7,449 bases of DNA from Ruminiclostridium sp. (GCA_017550775.1 JAFZOA010000417.1:1-7449), one strand, 5' to 3'; positions 1 through 5,889 are shown, counted from the stretch's first letter. A program made the numbers and translations. Notes: a model not told the origin generated them from the letters alone.

Positions 1-496
1 CCTTGCCGAGTATCTCAACGTCTATCTCGTCCCACGGGTTGTTGTCCGAGGGGCCTGTGTAGGTGAAGAAGGAAGAAACAACGCCGTCGTTCTTGATAGC
101 CTTCATGCTTACCTCATAGAGTCCGTATCCGTAGAACTCCTTGCTTCTGAACTCACCGCCGGAGTAGGGAACACCGCCCTTGGGCTTGGGATCCTTGTCT
201 ATGATGAGCTGCATCTTTCCGTCGTTGAATGTAACGTTGTCGGCGCGCCATGTGACATTGAACATACTGCCGTTCGACCAGCCGTTGGAAGCCTCCCAGT
301 TCGAGGGCATCCCGTTGGCAAGGTCAACGTACTCTCCGCCTTCCGGGACCTCGGGGGCTGCGGTAGTTGTCTCGGCTGCCGTGGTGACTGCTGATGTGGT
401 GACCTCCGCCGCAGTTGTCTGTGCGGGAGCCTTTGTGCAGGCGCTGAGCAGGATAGACGGGAGAAGAAGAATGATCGCTAAGTCTTTCTGTTTCAT
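1..496 (-). CDS. GH16 beta-glucanase (lichenase-type) lipoprotein, 5' part only
   Basis: Predicted endo-1,3-1,4-beta-glucanase that cuts mixed-linkage glucan at the cell surface. The gene starts at an ATG (496-494) behind a GGAGG (510-506, 9-nt spacing) and is open to the left edge: 165 full codons plus one base. Residues 1-20 are a lipoprotein signal peptide: MKQKD, a hydrophobic stretch, then lipobox LSAC with lipidated Cys20. A Thr/Ala-rich linker follows (about 25-48). The catalytic domain starts near residue 55. Segments such as WRADNVTFNDGKMQL and FFTYTGPSDNNPWDEIDVEI match bacterial lichenases, and DEIDVE is the GH16 catalytic signature, with nucleophile Glu157, helper Asp159 and acid/base Glu161. 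The C-terminal part lies outside the window, so any extra domain (dockerin, carbohydrate-binding module) is unknown. Licheninase versus laminarinase specificity is inferred from remembered family sequences. Confidence 0.93.
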   Translation of the reverse strand, partial: MKQKDLAIILLLPSILLSACTKAPAQTTAAEVTTSAVTTAAETTTAAPEVPEGGEYVDLANGMPSNWEASNGWSNGSMFNVTWRADNVTFNDGKMQLIIDKDPKPKGGVPYSGGEFRSKEFYGYGLYEVSMKAIKNDGVVSSFFTYTGPSDNNPWDEIDVEILGK

Positions 497-547
497 GTTT
501 GGTTACCTCCGTTTGTGATATTGGTTTACTGTTTGCTCTCTGGATAT

Positions 548-556
548 ATAATAACA
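548..556 (-). promoter_or_regulatory. Candidate extended -10 promoter for the GH16 gene
   Basis: On the minus strand, TGTTATTAT reads as an extended -10 (TG, one base, TATTAT, 5 of 6 to consensus). No good -35 hexamer lies 16-18 nt upstream; the best is ATGAAT with 3 of 6 matches. It sits about 50 nt upstream of the GH16 start. Motif match only. Confidence 0.35.
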
Positions 557-583
557 TTTCCGACAGAAAATTCATATCGGAAA
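557..583. repeat. 7-bp inverted repeat upstream of GH16, possible operator
   Basis: TTTCCGA (557-563) and TCGGAAA (577-583) are perfect inverted arms separated by 13 nt, about 20 bp centre to centre or two helical turns. The near arm abuts the candidate extended -10 of the GH16 gene, so a dimeric regulator bound here would cover its -35 region. The regulator and function are inference. Confidence 0.4.
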
Positions 584-671
584 ATTGTTCTTGATAACGA
601 AATATTGTCCGATTTTGGGTTAAATTATCGAAATTTACGTTAAAAAATTGATATCATTCAATACAATTAAA

Positions 672-680
672 TGATATAAT
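672..680 (+). promoter_or_regulatory. Extended -10 promoter for the GH5 gene
   Basis: TGATATAAT is a perfect extended -10 (TG, one base, TATAAT) about 35 nt before the GH5 start codon. A TTGATA at 648-653 resembles a -35 but is 21 nt away, too far for a normal spacer, so this promoter would rely on the extended -10. Confidence 0.55.
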
Positions 681-714
681 AAAACTACAAAACTTATGAA
701 AGGGTGTTTACATT

Positions 715-1671
715 ATGAAAGATTTCGCAGGCTTCAAAAAGGGTATAGATCTCGGCGGCTGGCTTTCACAGTGCGACTACAGCAAGGAGCGCCTTGAAGG
801 CTTCATCACCGAAAAGGACATAGAAACAATAGCTTCGTGGGGTGCGGATCACGTTCGTATCCCGATCGACTTCAACGTGCTGGAGGACGATAACGGCGGC
901 TACAGCGAGACAGGCTTCGGCTATGTCAAGGGCGCGGTCGATATGTGCAAAAAGAACGGTCTCAATATTATAATAGACCTTCATAAGACAGCAGGCTTCT
1001 CGTTCGACAATGGTGAGAACGAATTCGGATTCTTTGACAGCGAAGAGCTTCAGGAGCGCTTCTACCGTCTCTGGGAGCAGATCGCGGAGAGATTCGGAAA
1101 CGATCCCGTACATATCGCGTTCGAGCTGCTCAACGAAGTGACCGACCAGAGCTTTATCACCGCATGGAACAGGATCGCGAAGGAGTGCGTCAAGCGTATC
1201 CGTGCGAAAGCTCCCGACACTGTGATACTTATAGGAAGCTACTGGAACAACAGCGTAAGCGCCGTAAAGGATCTTGATGCGCCGTACGACGATAAGATCG
1301 TGTACAACTTCCACTGCTACGATCCGCTTGAGTTCACGCATCAGCACGCTTACTGGGTAGATCCGGAGAGATGCAACGTGAACAAGGATATGACCTATGC
1401 CGAGAGCGGAGCTACCGAGGAATACTTTGAAAACCTGTTCGCGGAGGCGATAAAGAAAGCTTCCGACAACAACACTGTGCTGTACTGCGGCGAGTATGGT
1501 GTGATCGAGAAGGCGGATCCTAAGGAAGAGCTTCTCTGGTACAAGGCGATAAACGCGGTGTTCGAGCGCCACAACATCGGGCGCAGCGCATGGAGCTATA
1601 AGGAAATGGACTTCGGACTTGCAGACGCGAGACTTGACGGCATAAGAGAAGAGCTCTTAAAGTATATCTAA
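715..1671 (+). CDS. Cytosolic GH5 endoglucanase, CelC-like
   Basis: Glycoside hydrolase family 5 enzyme of 318 residues, predicted to cut beta-1,4 (and perhaps mixed-linkage) glucans with retention of configuration. It has no signal peptide, so it should act in the cytosol on imported oligosaccharides. Catalytic motifs are clear: FELLNEV with acid/base Glu141 after Asn140, and YCGEYGV with nucleophile Glu260. Other typical GH5 residues are Arg48 (HVRIP), His90 (DLH), His200 and Tyr202 (NFHCYD) and Trp293. Phrases such as ITEKDIETIA, HIAFELLNEV, THQ-A-W and YKEMDF closely resemble Clostridium thermocellum CelC as I remember it. The stretch between the two glutamates is shorter here (119 residues versus about 140 in CelC). 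The start ATG follows AAAGGG (699-704). The gene is divergent from the GH16 gene and ends at a strong terminator, so it is probably monocistronic. Confidence 0.93.
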   Translation: MKDFAGFKKGIDLGGWLSQCDYSKERLEGFITEKDIETIASWGADHVRIPIDFNVLEDDNGGYSETGFGYVKGAVDMCKKNGLNIIIDLHKTAGFSFDNGENEFGFFDSEELQERFYRLWEQIAERFGNDPVHIAFELLNEVTDQSFITAWNRIAKECVKRIRAKAPDTVILIGSYWNNSVSAVKDLDAPYDDKIVYNFHCYDPLEFTHQHAYWVDPERCNVNKDMTYAESGATEEYFENLFAEAIKKASDNNTVLYCGEYGVIEKADPKEELLWYKAINAVFERHNIGRSAWSYKEMDFGLADARLDGIREELLKYI

Positions 1672-1714
1672 CCACATTATAACACACAACAAAGCAAAAG
1701 TAAAGGTTTTTCCG

Positions 1715-1749
1715 GCCGTTCTCCCGTTTATGACGGGGGAACGGCTTTT
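1715..1749 (+). terminator. Intrinsic terminator after the GH5 gene
   Basis: GCCGTTCTCCCGT (1715-1727) pairs with ACGGGGGAACGGC (1733-1745) in a 13-bp stem with one T-G wobble and a 5-nt loop, followed at once by TTTT. It lies 44 nt after the GH5 stop codon and separates that gene from tspO. Confidence 0.9.
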
Positions 1750-1772
1750 ATGTGCCGCCGGTTCAGGATCGT

Positions 1773-1781
1773 TGTTATACT
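1773..1781 (+). promoter_or_regulatory. Candidate extended -10 promoter for tspO
   Basis: TGTTATACT is an extended -10 (TG, one base, TATACT). It lies just downstream of the GH5 terminator and 59 nt before the tspO start, where a separate promoter is expected. No convincing -35 is visible. Confidence 0.4.
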
Positions 1782-1840
1782 GTCAGGAATATATGTCCCG
1801 CCTTCGGAATATGATTTACAGACGAGGGGAGGACGAACCT

Positions 1841-2311
1841 ATGAACAAAGTAAAAATCACCGATCTGCTTATTTTCGTGCTGTCGGCGGAGCTTGTCGGC
1901 GCGCTTTCAGGTCTGATATCCGGCGGGAGCTTCGGGACATACTATGCCTCGCTCGCAAAGCCGCCGCTCGCACCGCCGGGGTGGCTTTTCCCGGTAATGT
2001 GGGGTGTGCTGTATGCGGTAATGGGTATCTCGGCGTACATGATCTATGCCTCTGAGGACATCGCGAAGAAGAAGGCGCTTGACCTGTACTGGGTGCAGCT
2101 CGCCGCAAATGCGCTCTGGAGCCCGGTGTTCTTCGGGATGAAGTCGTTTGTCGGAGCGGTTGTCGTTGTGGCAGTAATGCTCGTGCTCATTGTCTGGATG
2201 CTTGCGGTGTTCCGGAAGATTAACTTCTGCGCGGCGATCATCAACCTGCCGTACCTTCTATGGACGCTGTTTGCGGCATATCTTTCGGCAGGTTTTCTGA
2301 TACTGAACTGA
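1841..2311 (+). CDS. tspO: TspO/MBR family membrane protein
   Basis: Tryptophan-rich sensory protein of the TspO/MBR (translocator protein) family, 156 residues, the usual family length. Members sit in the membrane and bind porphyrins and other lipophilic ligands; the role in anaerobic Firmicutes is not settled. The sequence predicts five membrane helices, roughly residues 7-27, 48-69, 82-100, 103-124 and 128-151. Family hallmarks are the first loop KPPLAPPGWLFPVMW (40-54), WVQLAANALWSPVFFG (84-99) in helix 3, and INLPYLLWTLFAAYL (134-148) in the last helix. The start at 1841 is chosen because GGGGAGG (1826-1832) lies 8 nt upstream. An in-frame ATG at 1730 is rejected because it lies inside the terminator hairpin and would add 37 residues foreign to the family. 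The gene probably has its own promoter. Confidence 0.92.
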   Translation: MNKVKITDLLIFVLSAELVGALSGLISGGSFGTYYASLAKPPLAPPGWLFPVMWGVLYAVMGISAYMIYASEDIAKKKALDLYWVQLAANALWSPVFFGMKSFVGAVVVVAVMLVLIVWMLAVFRKINFCAAIINLPYLLWTLFAAYLSAGFLILN

Positions 2312-2434
2312 AATGAAATACCTGTTATGCTGCTGAAATATGACCAGAAATGTGACTTGGAGATATTGAAAAGGCATAAAATACGCCCCTTATCTTATCT
2401 GAATTTATTGAAAATATAGAATTAACGCTCTTAC

Positions 2435-2463
2435 TTGACATACCTTGTCAGATATGGTATAAT
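2435..2463 (+). promoter_or_regulatory. Consensus sigma-A promoter for the GGDEF gene
   Basis: TTGACA (2435-2440) and TATAAT (2458-2463) are both perfect consensus hexamers with an ideal 17-nt spacer, and TGG before the -10 makes it an extended -10 too. The predicted transcript starts near 2470, leaving a leader of about 44 nt. This is the strongest promoter in the window. Confidence 0.88.
2436..2460. repeat. Overlapping inverted repeats inside the GGDEF promoter
   Basis: Two small dyads overlap the promoter: TGACA/TGTCA (2436-2440 and 2446-2450, 5-nt gap) and ATACC/GGTAT (2440-2444 and 2456-2460, 11-nt gap). Either could be an operator, since bound protein would block both hexamers. The arms are short and shared with the consensus hexamers, so chance is a real alternative. 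Confidence 0.3.
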
Positions 2464-2469
2464 ACACTG

Positions 2470-2486
2470 TATAGCATTATGCTGTA
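2470..2486 (+). other. Small hairpin at the 5' end of the GGDEF transcript
   Basis: TATAGCA (2470-2476) can pair with TGCTGTA (2480-2486) around a 3-nt loop, with one T-G wobble. It falls at the predicted 5' end of the mRNA and leaves the ribosome site near 2502 free. It could protect the 5' end from decay; function is inferred. Confidence 0.3.
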
Positions 2487-2513
2487 TTTTATATGTCTTG
2501 CAGGGGTGACGAT

Positions 2514-3869
2514 ATGGCAGAAAACGAGACAAGAAAGATCAATGACAGCGAAAGTGTTACTTTTGCCCGTCTTGCTCTTGCACTCGCAAACGACTATGAG
2601 TGTGTGTATTATCTCAACTCCAAAACAAACAACTATGTTGAGTACGGCGCTTCCGGTGTTGATAAAAAGCTCAGGATCCTTTCACAGGGTGAGGATTTTT
2701 TCGCGGATACTATCGTGAATTGTAAAAAACTCGTTTATGAGGAAGATCAGGATATGTTCCTCAGAACGTTCCATAAGGAAAAGCTGCTTGAGGCAGTGAA
2801 CAACGGCGGTTCGTTCACCCTTGATTACCGTCTTGTGATAAAGGGCGTTCCGCGCTTCTACAATCTTAAGACCATACGCGGCACGGGTAGCGACGATGAT
2901 TACATTATAATCGGTGTGCGCAACGTTGATGCGCAGGTAAGGCGCGAGAATGAAGCTAATGCCGAGCTTGAAACATACTCCCACATCGCAAAGGCTCTCG
3001 CAAGCCGCTATGAGGTCATCTACTACATAAACGTTGATGATTTCAGCTTCATAGAATACAGTTCGAGCGAAGAGTACGCAAAGCTTGGCGTGAGCAAGCA
3101 GGGAAGCGATTTCTTTTCCTCTGCGAAAGATGACATCAAGAACTTCATTTATCCCGAGGACTGCGCGCGCATACTTGAAGAGCTTGACCGTGAAAGGTTC
3201 ATGCTCAATATCGAGGCGAACGGGTCACTGACGCTTACTTATCGTCAGCTTCTCGGCGACCGGACACAGTATGTGTCCATGATGGCGGTAAAACCGAAGA
3301 ACGACCCGCATCATGTGGTGATCGGAGTTGTGAACATAGACGCGGACAAGCGCCGTGAGGTTGCATACAGGGAAGCCCTCGGCAACGCTATCGAGGTTGC
3401 AAATCACGATTCTCTTACATCTGTGCGGAACAAGCACGCGTATTCCGCTATCGAAGACGAGATGGACGAGAAGATCCTGAACGGGAATGTCCGTGATTTC
3501 GCGATCGCGATATTTGACGTGAACGGTCTCAAGGATATAAACGATCAGCTCGGTCATGTCGCAGGCGATGAATTTATCAAGAGCGCCTGTGAGATCATCT
3601 GTCACACATTCAAGCACAGCCCGGTATTCCGCGTCGGCGGCGATGAGTTCGCTGTTATCCTGAGCGGGAGCGACTATAAGGACAGAGGAGTGCTCATGGG
3701 CAGGATCGAGAGCATAGTCAAGGAGAACAAGCGTACCCGTCTCGTGACGGTCGCGGGCGGTATATCTTCATTTGACCCGAAGACGGACAGATGCGTAAGA
3801 GACGTGTTTGAGCGTGCAGATGCCGCTATGTATGAGAACAAGAAGATGTTCAAGACATCGGTGCATTGA
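2514..3869 (+). CDS. Soluble diguanylate cyclase-type protein: two PAS-like modules plus GGDEF
   Basis: Predicted cytosolic enzyme making cyclic di-GMP from two GTP, 451 residues, with no membrane segment. Two tandem modules (about 18-145 and 157-282) are copies of each other: ALANDYECVYYLN/ALASRYEVIYYIN, GEDFF/GSDFF, GSFTLDYR/GSLTLTYR and IGVRNVDAQVRRE/IGVVNIDADKRRE, offset by about 138 residues. They look PAS-like, so a ligand or redox sensor role is inferred. The GGDEF domain (about 296-447) has HDSLTSVRNK, metal-binding Asp335 in FDVNGLKDIND, an intact GGDEF motif (375-379) and ADAAMYENKK, so activity is likely. The inhibitory RxxD site expected at 366-369 reads FKHS, so product feedback through it is absent. 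The start at 2514 follows AGGGGTG (2502-2508); ATG 2493 lacks a ribosome site. The gene has its own promoter and terminator. Confidence 0.9.
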   Translation: MAENETRKINDSESVTFARLALALANDYECVYYLNSKTNNYVEYGASGVDKKLRILSQGEDFFADTIVNCKKLVYEEDQDMFLRTFHKEKLLEAVNNGGSFTLDYRLVIKGVPRFYNLKTIRGTGSDDDYIIIGVRNVDAQVRRENEANAELETYSHIAKALASRYEVIYYINVDDFSFIEYSSSEEYAKLGVSKQGSDFFSSAKDDIKNFIYPEDCARILEELDRERFMLNIEANGSLTLTYRQLLGDRTQYVSMMAVKPKNDPHHVVIGVVNIDADKRREVAYREALGNAIEVANHDSLTSVRNKHAYSAIEDEMDEKILNGNVRDFAIAIFDVNGLKDINDQLGHVAGDEFIKSACEIICHTFKHSPVFRVGGDEFAVILSGSDYKDRGVLMGRIESIVKENKRTRLVTVAGGISSFDPKTDRCVRDVFERADAAMYENKKMFKTSVH

Positions 3870-3889
3870 TTGTTATTACTAAAAGTGTT

Positions 3890-3920
3890 ACAGCACGGAC
3901 GACGTGTCCGTGCTGTTTTT
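3890..3920 (+). terminator. Terminator between the GGDEF gene and spoVAE, possibly bidirectional
   Basis: ACAGCACGGAC (3890-3900) pairs perfectly with GTCCGTGCTGT (3906-3916) around a 5-nt loop and runs into TTTTT (3916-3920) on the plus strand. On the minus strand the same hairpin, starting just after the spoVAE stop, is followed by AACAC and then TTTT, a weaker terminator. It probably serves both convergent units, better in the plus direction. Confidence 0.88.
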
Positions 3921-3928
3921 GTTTGTCG

Positions 3929-4300
3929 CTATCCTGTGACTTTCGCTGTTTTGTCGCCGCGGCTGAACACGAGGGCGACTACGAGGGCAAAGATCACTGC
4001 CGCGGTAATGCCGCCGGCACAGGCTTCAAGCCCGCCGGTGAGCGCCCCGAGCAGCCCGTCCGTGGTCACAGCCTCGCGTACCCCCTTAGCAAGCAGGTAT
4101 CCGAAGCCGGTGAGCGGGACTGTGGCACCGGCTCCTGCAAATTCCGCGAATGGTCCGTACACTCCGACAGCGCCGAGGACTACGCCCGCAACCACATACG
4201 TCACAAGTATCCGCGCCGGAGTCATTGAGGTCAGGTCGATGAGAAGCTGACCTATCGCGCAGAGTGCTCCTCCGGCGAGAAATGCCCATAAATACTCCAT
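3929..4300 (-). CDS. spoVAE: Stage V sporulation protein AE (DPA channel subunit)
   Basis: Small membrane subunit of the SpoVA complex, which moves calcium-dipicolinate into the forespore and releases it on germination; it acts in the inner forespore membrane. The 123 residues are mostly hydrophobic, with about four membrane segments (near 3-22, 30-50, 58-74 and 93-112). The motifs GGALCAIGQLL (10-20) and GAGATVPLTGFG (56-67) are family hallmarks and recur in SpoVAC upstream, showing the two are paralogues. The start is the ATG at 4300 behind GGAGGG; the frame stays open to 4339, but that extension lies inside spoVAD. The spoVAD stop is 1 nt upstream (TAATATG), so translation is likely coupled. 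This is the last gene of the operon, and its stop lies just before the shared terminator hairpin. Confidence 0.93.
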   Translation of the reverse strand: MEYLWAFLAGGALCAIGQLLIDLTSMTPARILVTYVVAGVVLGAVGVYGPFAEFAGAGATVPLTGFGYLLAKGVREAVTTDGLLGALTGGLEACAGGITAAVIFALVVALVFSRGDKTAKVTG

Positions 4301-4301
4301 A

Positions 4302-5327
4302 TTACCCTCCTTGTTCAGCTTGTGTGCAGATGTGAACACTGTGTGCTATTCCCGGAATACTCTCTCCCTGCTGCACCAGCGTCGGTGACATGAGCGCGCC
4401 CGTCGCGGTGAACAGCACATTGCGCAGTTCACCCTTCTTTATCCTTTCGAGGATATCTCCGCAAAGCACCGAGGCGCTGCAACCGCAGCCCGAGCCGCCG
4501 GCGTGTACGTCCTGTTTATCCCGGTCGAACAGCATCAGTCCGCAGTCGTTGTAGTTGTCGCCGAGCACGATTCCGTCCTGCATGAACAGATCCCGCAGTA
4601 TCTCGCTCCCGACATATCCGAGATCCCCGGTCAGTATCAGGTCGTAGTCCGCGACAGTCGTTCCGGTGTTCGCAAAATGCGTCTTTATCGTGTCATACGC
4701 CGCCGGAGCCATAGCCGCGCCCATATTGTTTGCGTCCTTTATCCCCATGTCGATGATCGTTCCGACGGTGACCGATCTGATATACGGCTGGTCGGCGTGC
4801 TGTCCTACAATAGCGCAGCCGCTTGCTGTCGCCGTCCACTGCGCTGTGGGAGTCCTCTGACCGCCGTAGGTCTCCGGGAAGCGGAATTGGCGTTCCGCCG
4901 AGCAGAAATGTGACGAGGTGATTGCAGCATTGTACGTCCCGATGTTGTTGTCCGAGAATATCGCCGCCATACCGAGGCTTTCCGCCATGGTAGAGCATGC
5001 CCCGTACAGTCCCACGAACCGCACTCCGCTGTTCCTCATGCTGTACGCCGAGCCGGTACACTGGTTAAGCAGGTCTCCCGCGAAGACAAAGCTTATGTCC
5101 GACTCTGCTATGCTCCCGCGCAGGAGTGCCTGCTCGAAGGCGTGCTGCTGAAGGCGGCTCTCCGCTTTCTCCCATGTGTTCTCGCCGAAGCTTGAATCCT
5201 CGCTGACGTAGTCGAAACAGCTTCCGAGAGGTCCATCTCCCTCCATTCGACCAACTGCCGTGCCGTAAGAAATAATGGACGGGAGCGTGTCGAGCATGAC
5301 CGTTCCGCCCTTTATATATCCGCTCAT
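4302..5327 (-). CDS. spoVAD: Stage V sporulation protein AD (DPA-binding subunit)
   Basis: SpoVAD is the soluble subunit of the SpoVA channel; it has a thiolase-like fold and binds dipicolinic acid. At 341 residues it has the usual length and no membrane helix. Recognisable blocks are AGDLLNQC (83-90), LYGACSTMAESLGMAA (107-122) with Cys111 at the position that matches the thiolase active-site Cys, SSHFCSAERQFR (138-149), MGIKDANNMGAAMAPAA (194-210), and a Cys-rich AGGSGCGCSASVLCG (276-290). The assignment of Cys111 is by family resemblance, not alignment. The start ATG (5327-5325) follows AAAGGAG by 5 nt and lies 13 nt after the spoVAC stop. It is the middle gene of spoVAC-spoVAD-spoVAE. The protein appears complete, with no frameshift, which argues that the operon is functional. 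Confidence 0.96.
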   Translation of the reverse strand: MSGYIKGGTVMLDTLPSIISYGTAVGRMEGDGPLGSCFDYVSEDSSFGENTWEKAESRLQQHAFEQALLRGSIAESDISFVFAGDLLNQCTGSAYSMRNSGVRFVGLYGACSTMAESLGMAAIFSDNNIGTYNAAITSSHFCSAERQFRFPETYGGQRTPTAQWTATASGCAIVGQHADQPYIRSVTVGTIIDMGIKDANNMGAAMAPAAYDTIKTHFANTGTTVADYDLILTGDLGYVGSEILRDLFMQDGIVLGDNYNDCGLMLFDRDKQDVHAGGSGCGCSASVLCGDILERIKKGELRNVLFTATGALMSPTLVQQGESIPGIAHSVHICTQAEQGG

Positions 5328-5340
5328 ATTGTCTCCTTTC

Positions 5341-5784
5341 CTAAGTCGCTTGCGATATGAACAGAATTATTCCATACACTGCCGAAGCCGCAAGACCATA
5401 TACGATCACGGGTCCCGCGATTATGAAGATCTTCGCGCCCACGCCGAGGATATACCCTTCGGTCTTGAATTCGAGAGCAGGCGAGACAACAGCGTTCGCA
5501 AATCCGGTAATAGGCACGAGAGTTCCGGCTCCGGCGTGCTTGGCTATTTTGTCGTACAGCCCGAATCCGGTGAGTACCGCGCTCAGGAATACAAGGGTGA
5601 CTGAGGTGAGGGTGCCGGCGACAGTTTCTGCCATTCCGAACGAGCTGTACATATTTACAAGAAGCTGGCCTATGCAGCAGATGATCCCGCCTGTTATGAA
5701 GGCGGCGGGTACGTTTACGGCGAGTCTGCTGCCCGGAGAGCGTTTCTTCACGAGTGAACCGTACTCTTTATCGGTGAGTTTCAA
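5341..5784 (-). CDS. spoVAC: Stage V sporulation protein AC, probable TTG start
   Basis: Membrane subunit of the SpoVA dipicolinate channel; in Bacillus subtilis SpoVAC is reported to act as a mechanosensitive channel. The 147-residue form has about four membrane segments (near 22-44, 58-77, 88-102 and 115-143). Hallmarks are GGIICCIGQLL (32-42) and GAGTLVPITGFANAVVSPALEFK (86 onward), with paralogous blocks in SpoVAE. The start is set at a TTG (5784-5782): AAAGGA lies 9 nt upstream, and the resulting N-terminus (MKLTDKEYGSLV) looks like clostridial SpoVAC proteins as I remember them. A GTG at 5814 would add 10 residues but has no good ribosome site, and the only nearby ATG is out of frame. 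It is the first gene of the operon; spoVAA, spoVAB and spoVAF are not in front of it. Confidence 0.93.
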   Translation of the reverse strand: MKLTDKEYGSLVKKRSPGSRLAVNVPAAFITGGIICCIGQLLVNMYSSFGMAETVAGTLTSVTLVFLSAVLTGFGLYDKIAKHAGAGTLVPITGFANAVVSPALEFKTEGYILGVGAKIFIIAGPVIVYGLAASAVYGIILFISQAT

Positions 5785-5793
5785 TTGACATCG

Positions 5794-5799
5794 TCCTTT
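5794..5799 (-). promoter_or_regulatory. Ribosome binding site deciding the TTG start of spoVAC
   Basis: AAAGGA on the minus strand lies 9 nt upstream of TTG 5784. No comparable site precedes the alternative GTG at 5814, so this site favours the TTG. Confidence 0.65.
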
Positions 5800-5822
5800 C
5801 GTTTTGTTCTGCACAGGTATTG

Positions 5823-5832
5823 TTTCCGGAAA
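5823..5832. repeat. 10-bp perfect palindrome in the spoVAC leader
   Basis: TTTCCGGAAA is a perfect palindrome, loosely extended outward by GTAT on the left and ATAC on the right, though the flanks are offset by 1 nt. It lies about 40 nt upstream of the spoVAC start. Its half-site TTTCCG also occurs in the inverted repeat upstream of GH16. It could be a protein site; the evidence is symmetry only. Confidence 0.3.
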
Positions 5833-5859
5833 GATACATCATATTAATGGAAATAACAG

Positions 5860-5889
5860 TAAAATGACGACAAGTGTTCACAGATAAGC
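5860..5889 (-). promoter_or_regulatory. Candidate sigma-G (forespore) promoter for the spoVA operon
   Basis: On the minus strand, CATTTTA (5866-5860) matches the sigma-G -10 pattern CATNHTA. GCTTA (5889-5885) matches four of five bases of the -35 pattern GHATR, with an 18-nt spacer. spoVA operons are known sigma-G targets, so such a site is expected here. The motifs are short and the match imperfect. Confidence 0.35.

Noticed and set aside
766..1572. A 268-codon open frame antisense to the GH5 gene
   Set aside because: It is fully inside a clear GH5 gene, shows no family resemblance and has no ribosome site; it follows from the codon pattern of the true frame.
1730..1840. N-terminal extension of TspO from an upstream ATG
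   Set aside because: The ATG lies in the loop of the terminator hairpin, and the extra residues do not fit the family; GGGGAGG favours 1841.
2312..2434. Possible terminator after tspO (GGC and GCC around 2371-2387)
   Set aside because: The stem is only about three pairs and lacks a T run; I cannot support it.
2493..2513. Upstream ATG for the GGDEF protein
   Set aside because: It has no ribosome site, while AGGGGTG is well placed for the ATG at 2514.
3225..3617. Open frame antisense to the GGDEF gene
   Set aside because: It is a shadow of the coding frame with no ribosome site or recognisable protein.
3866..4250. Plus-strand open frames over spoVAE
   Set aside because: Low-complexity products antisense to a clear spoVAE; no ribosome site.
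5275..5788. Plus-strand open frames over spoVAC and the start of spoVAD
   Set aside because: They are antisense to well-supported spore genes and resemble no known protein.
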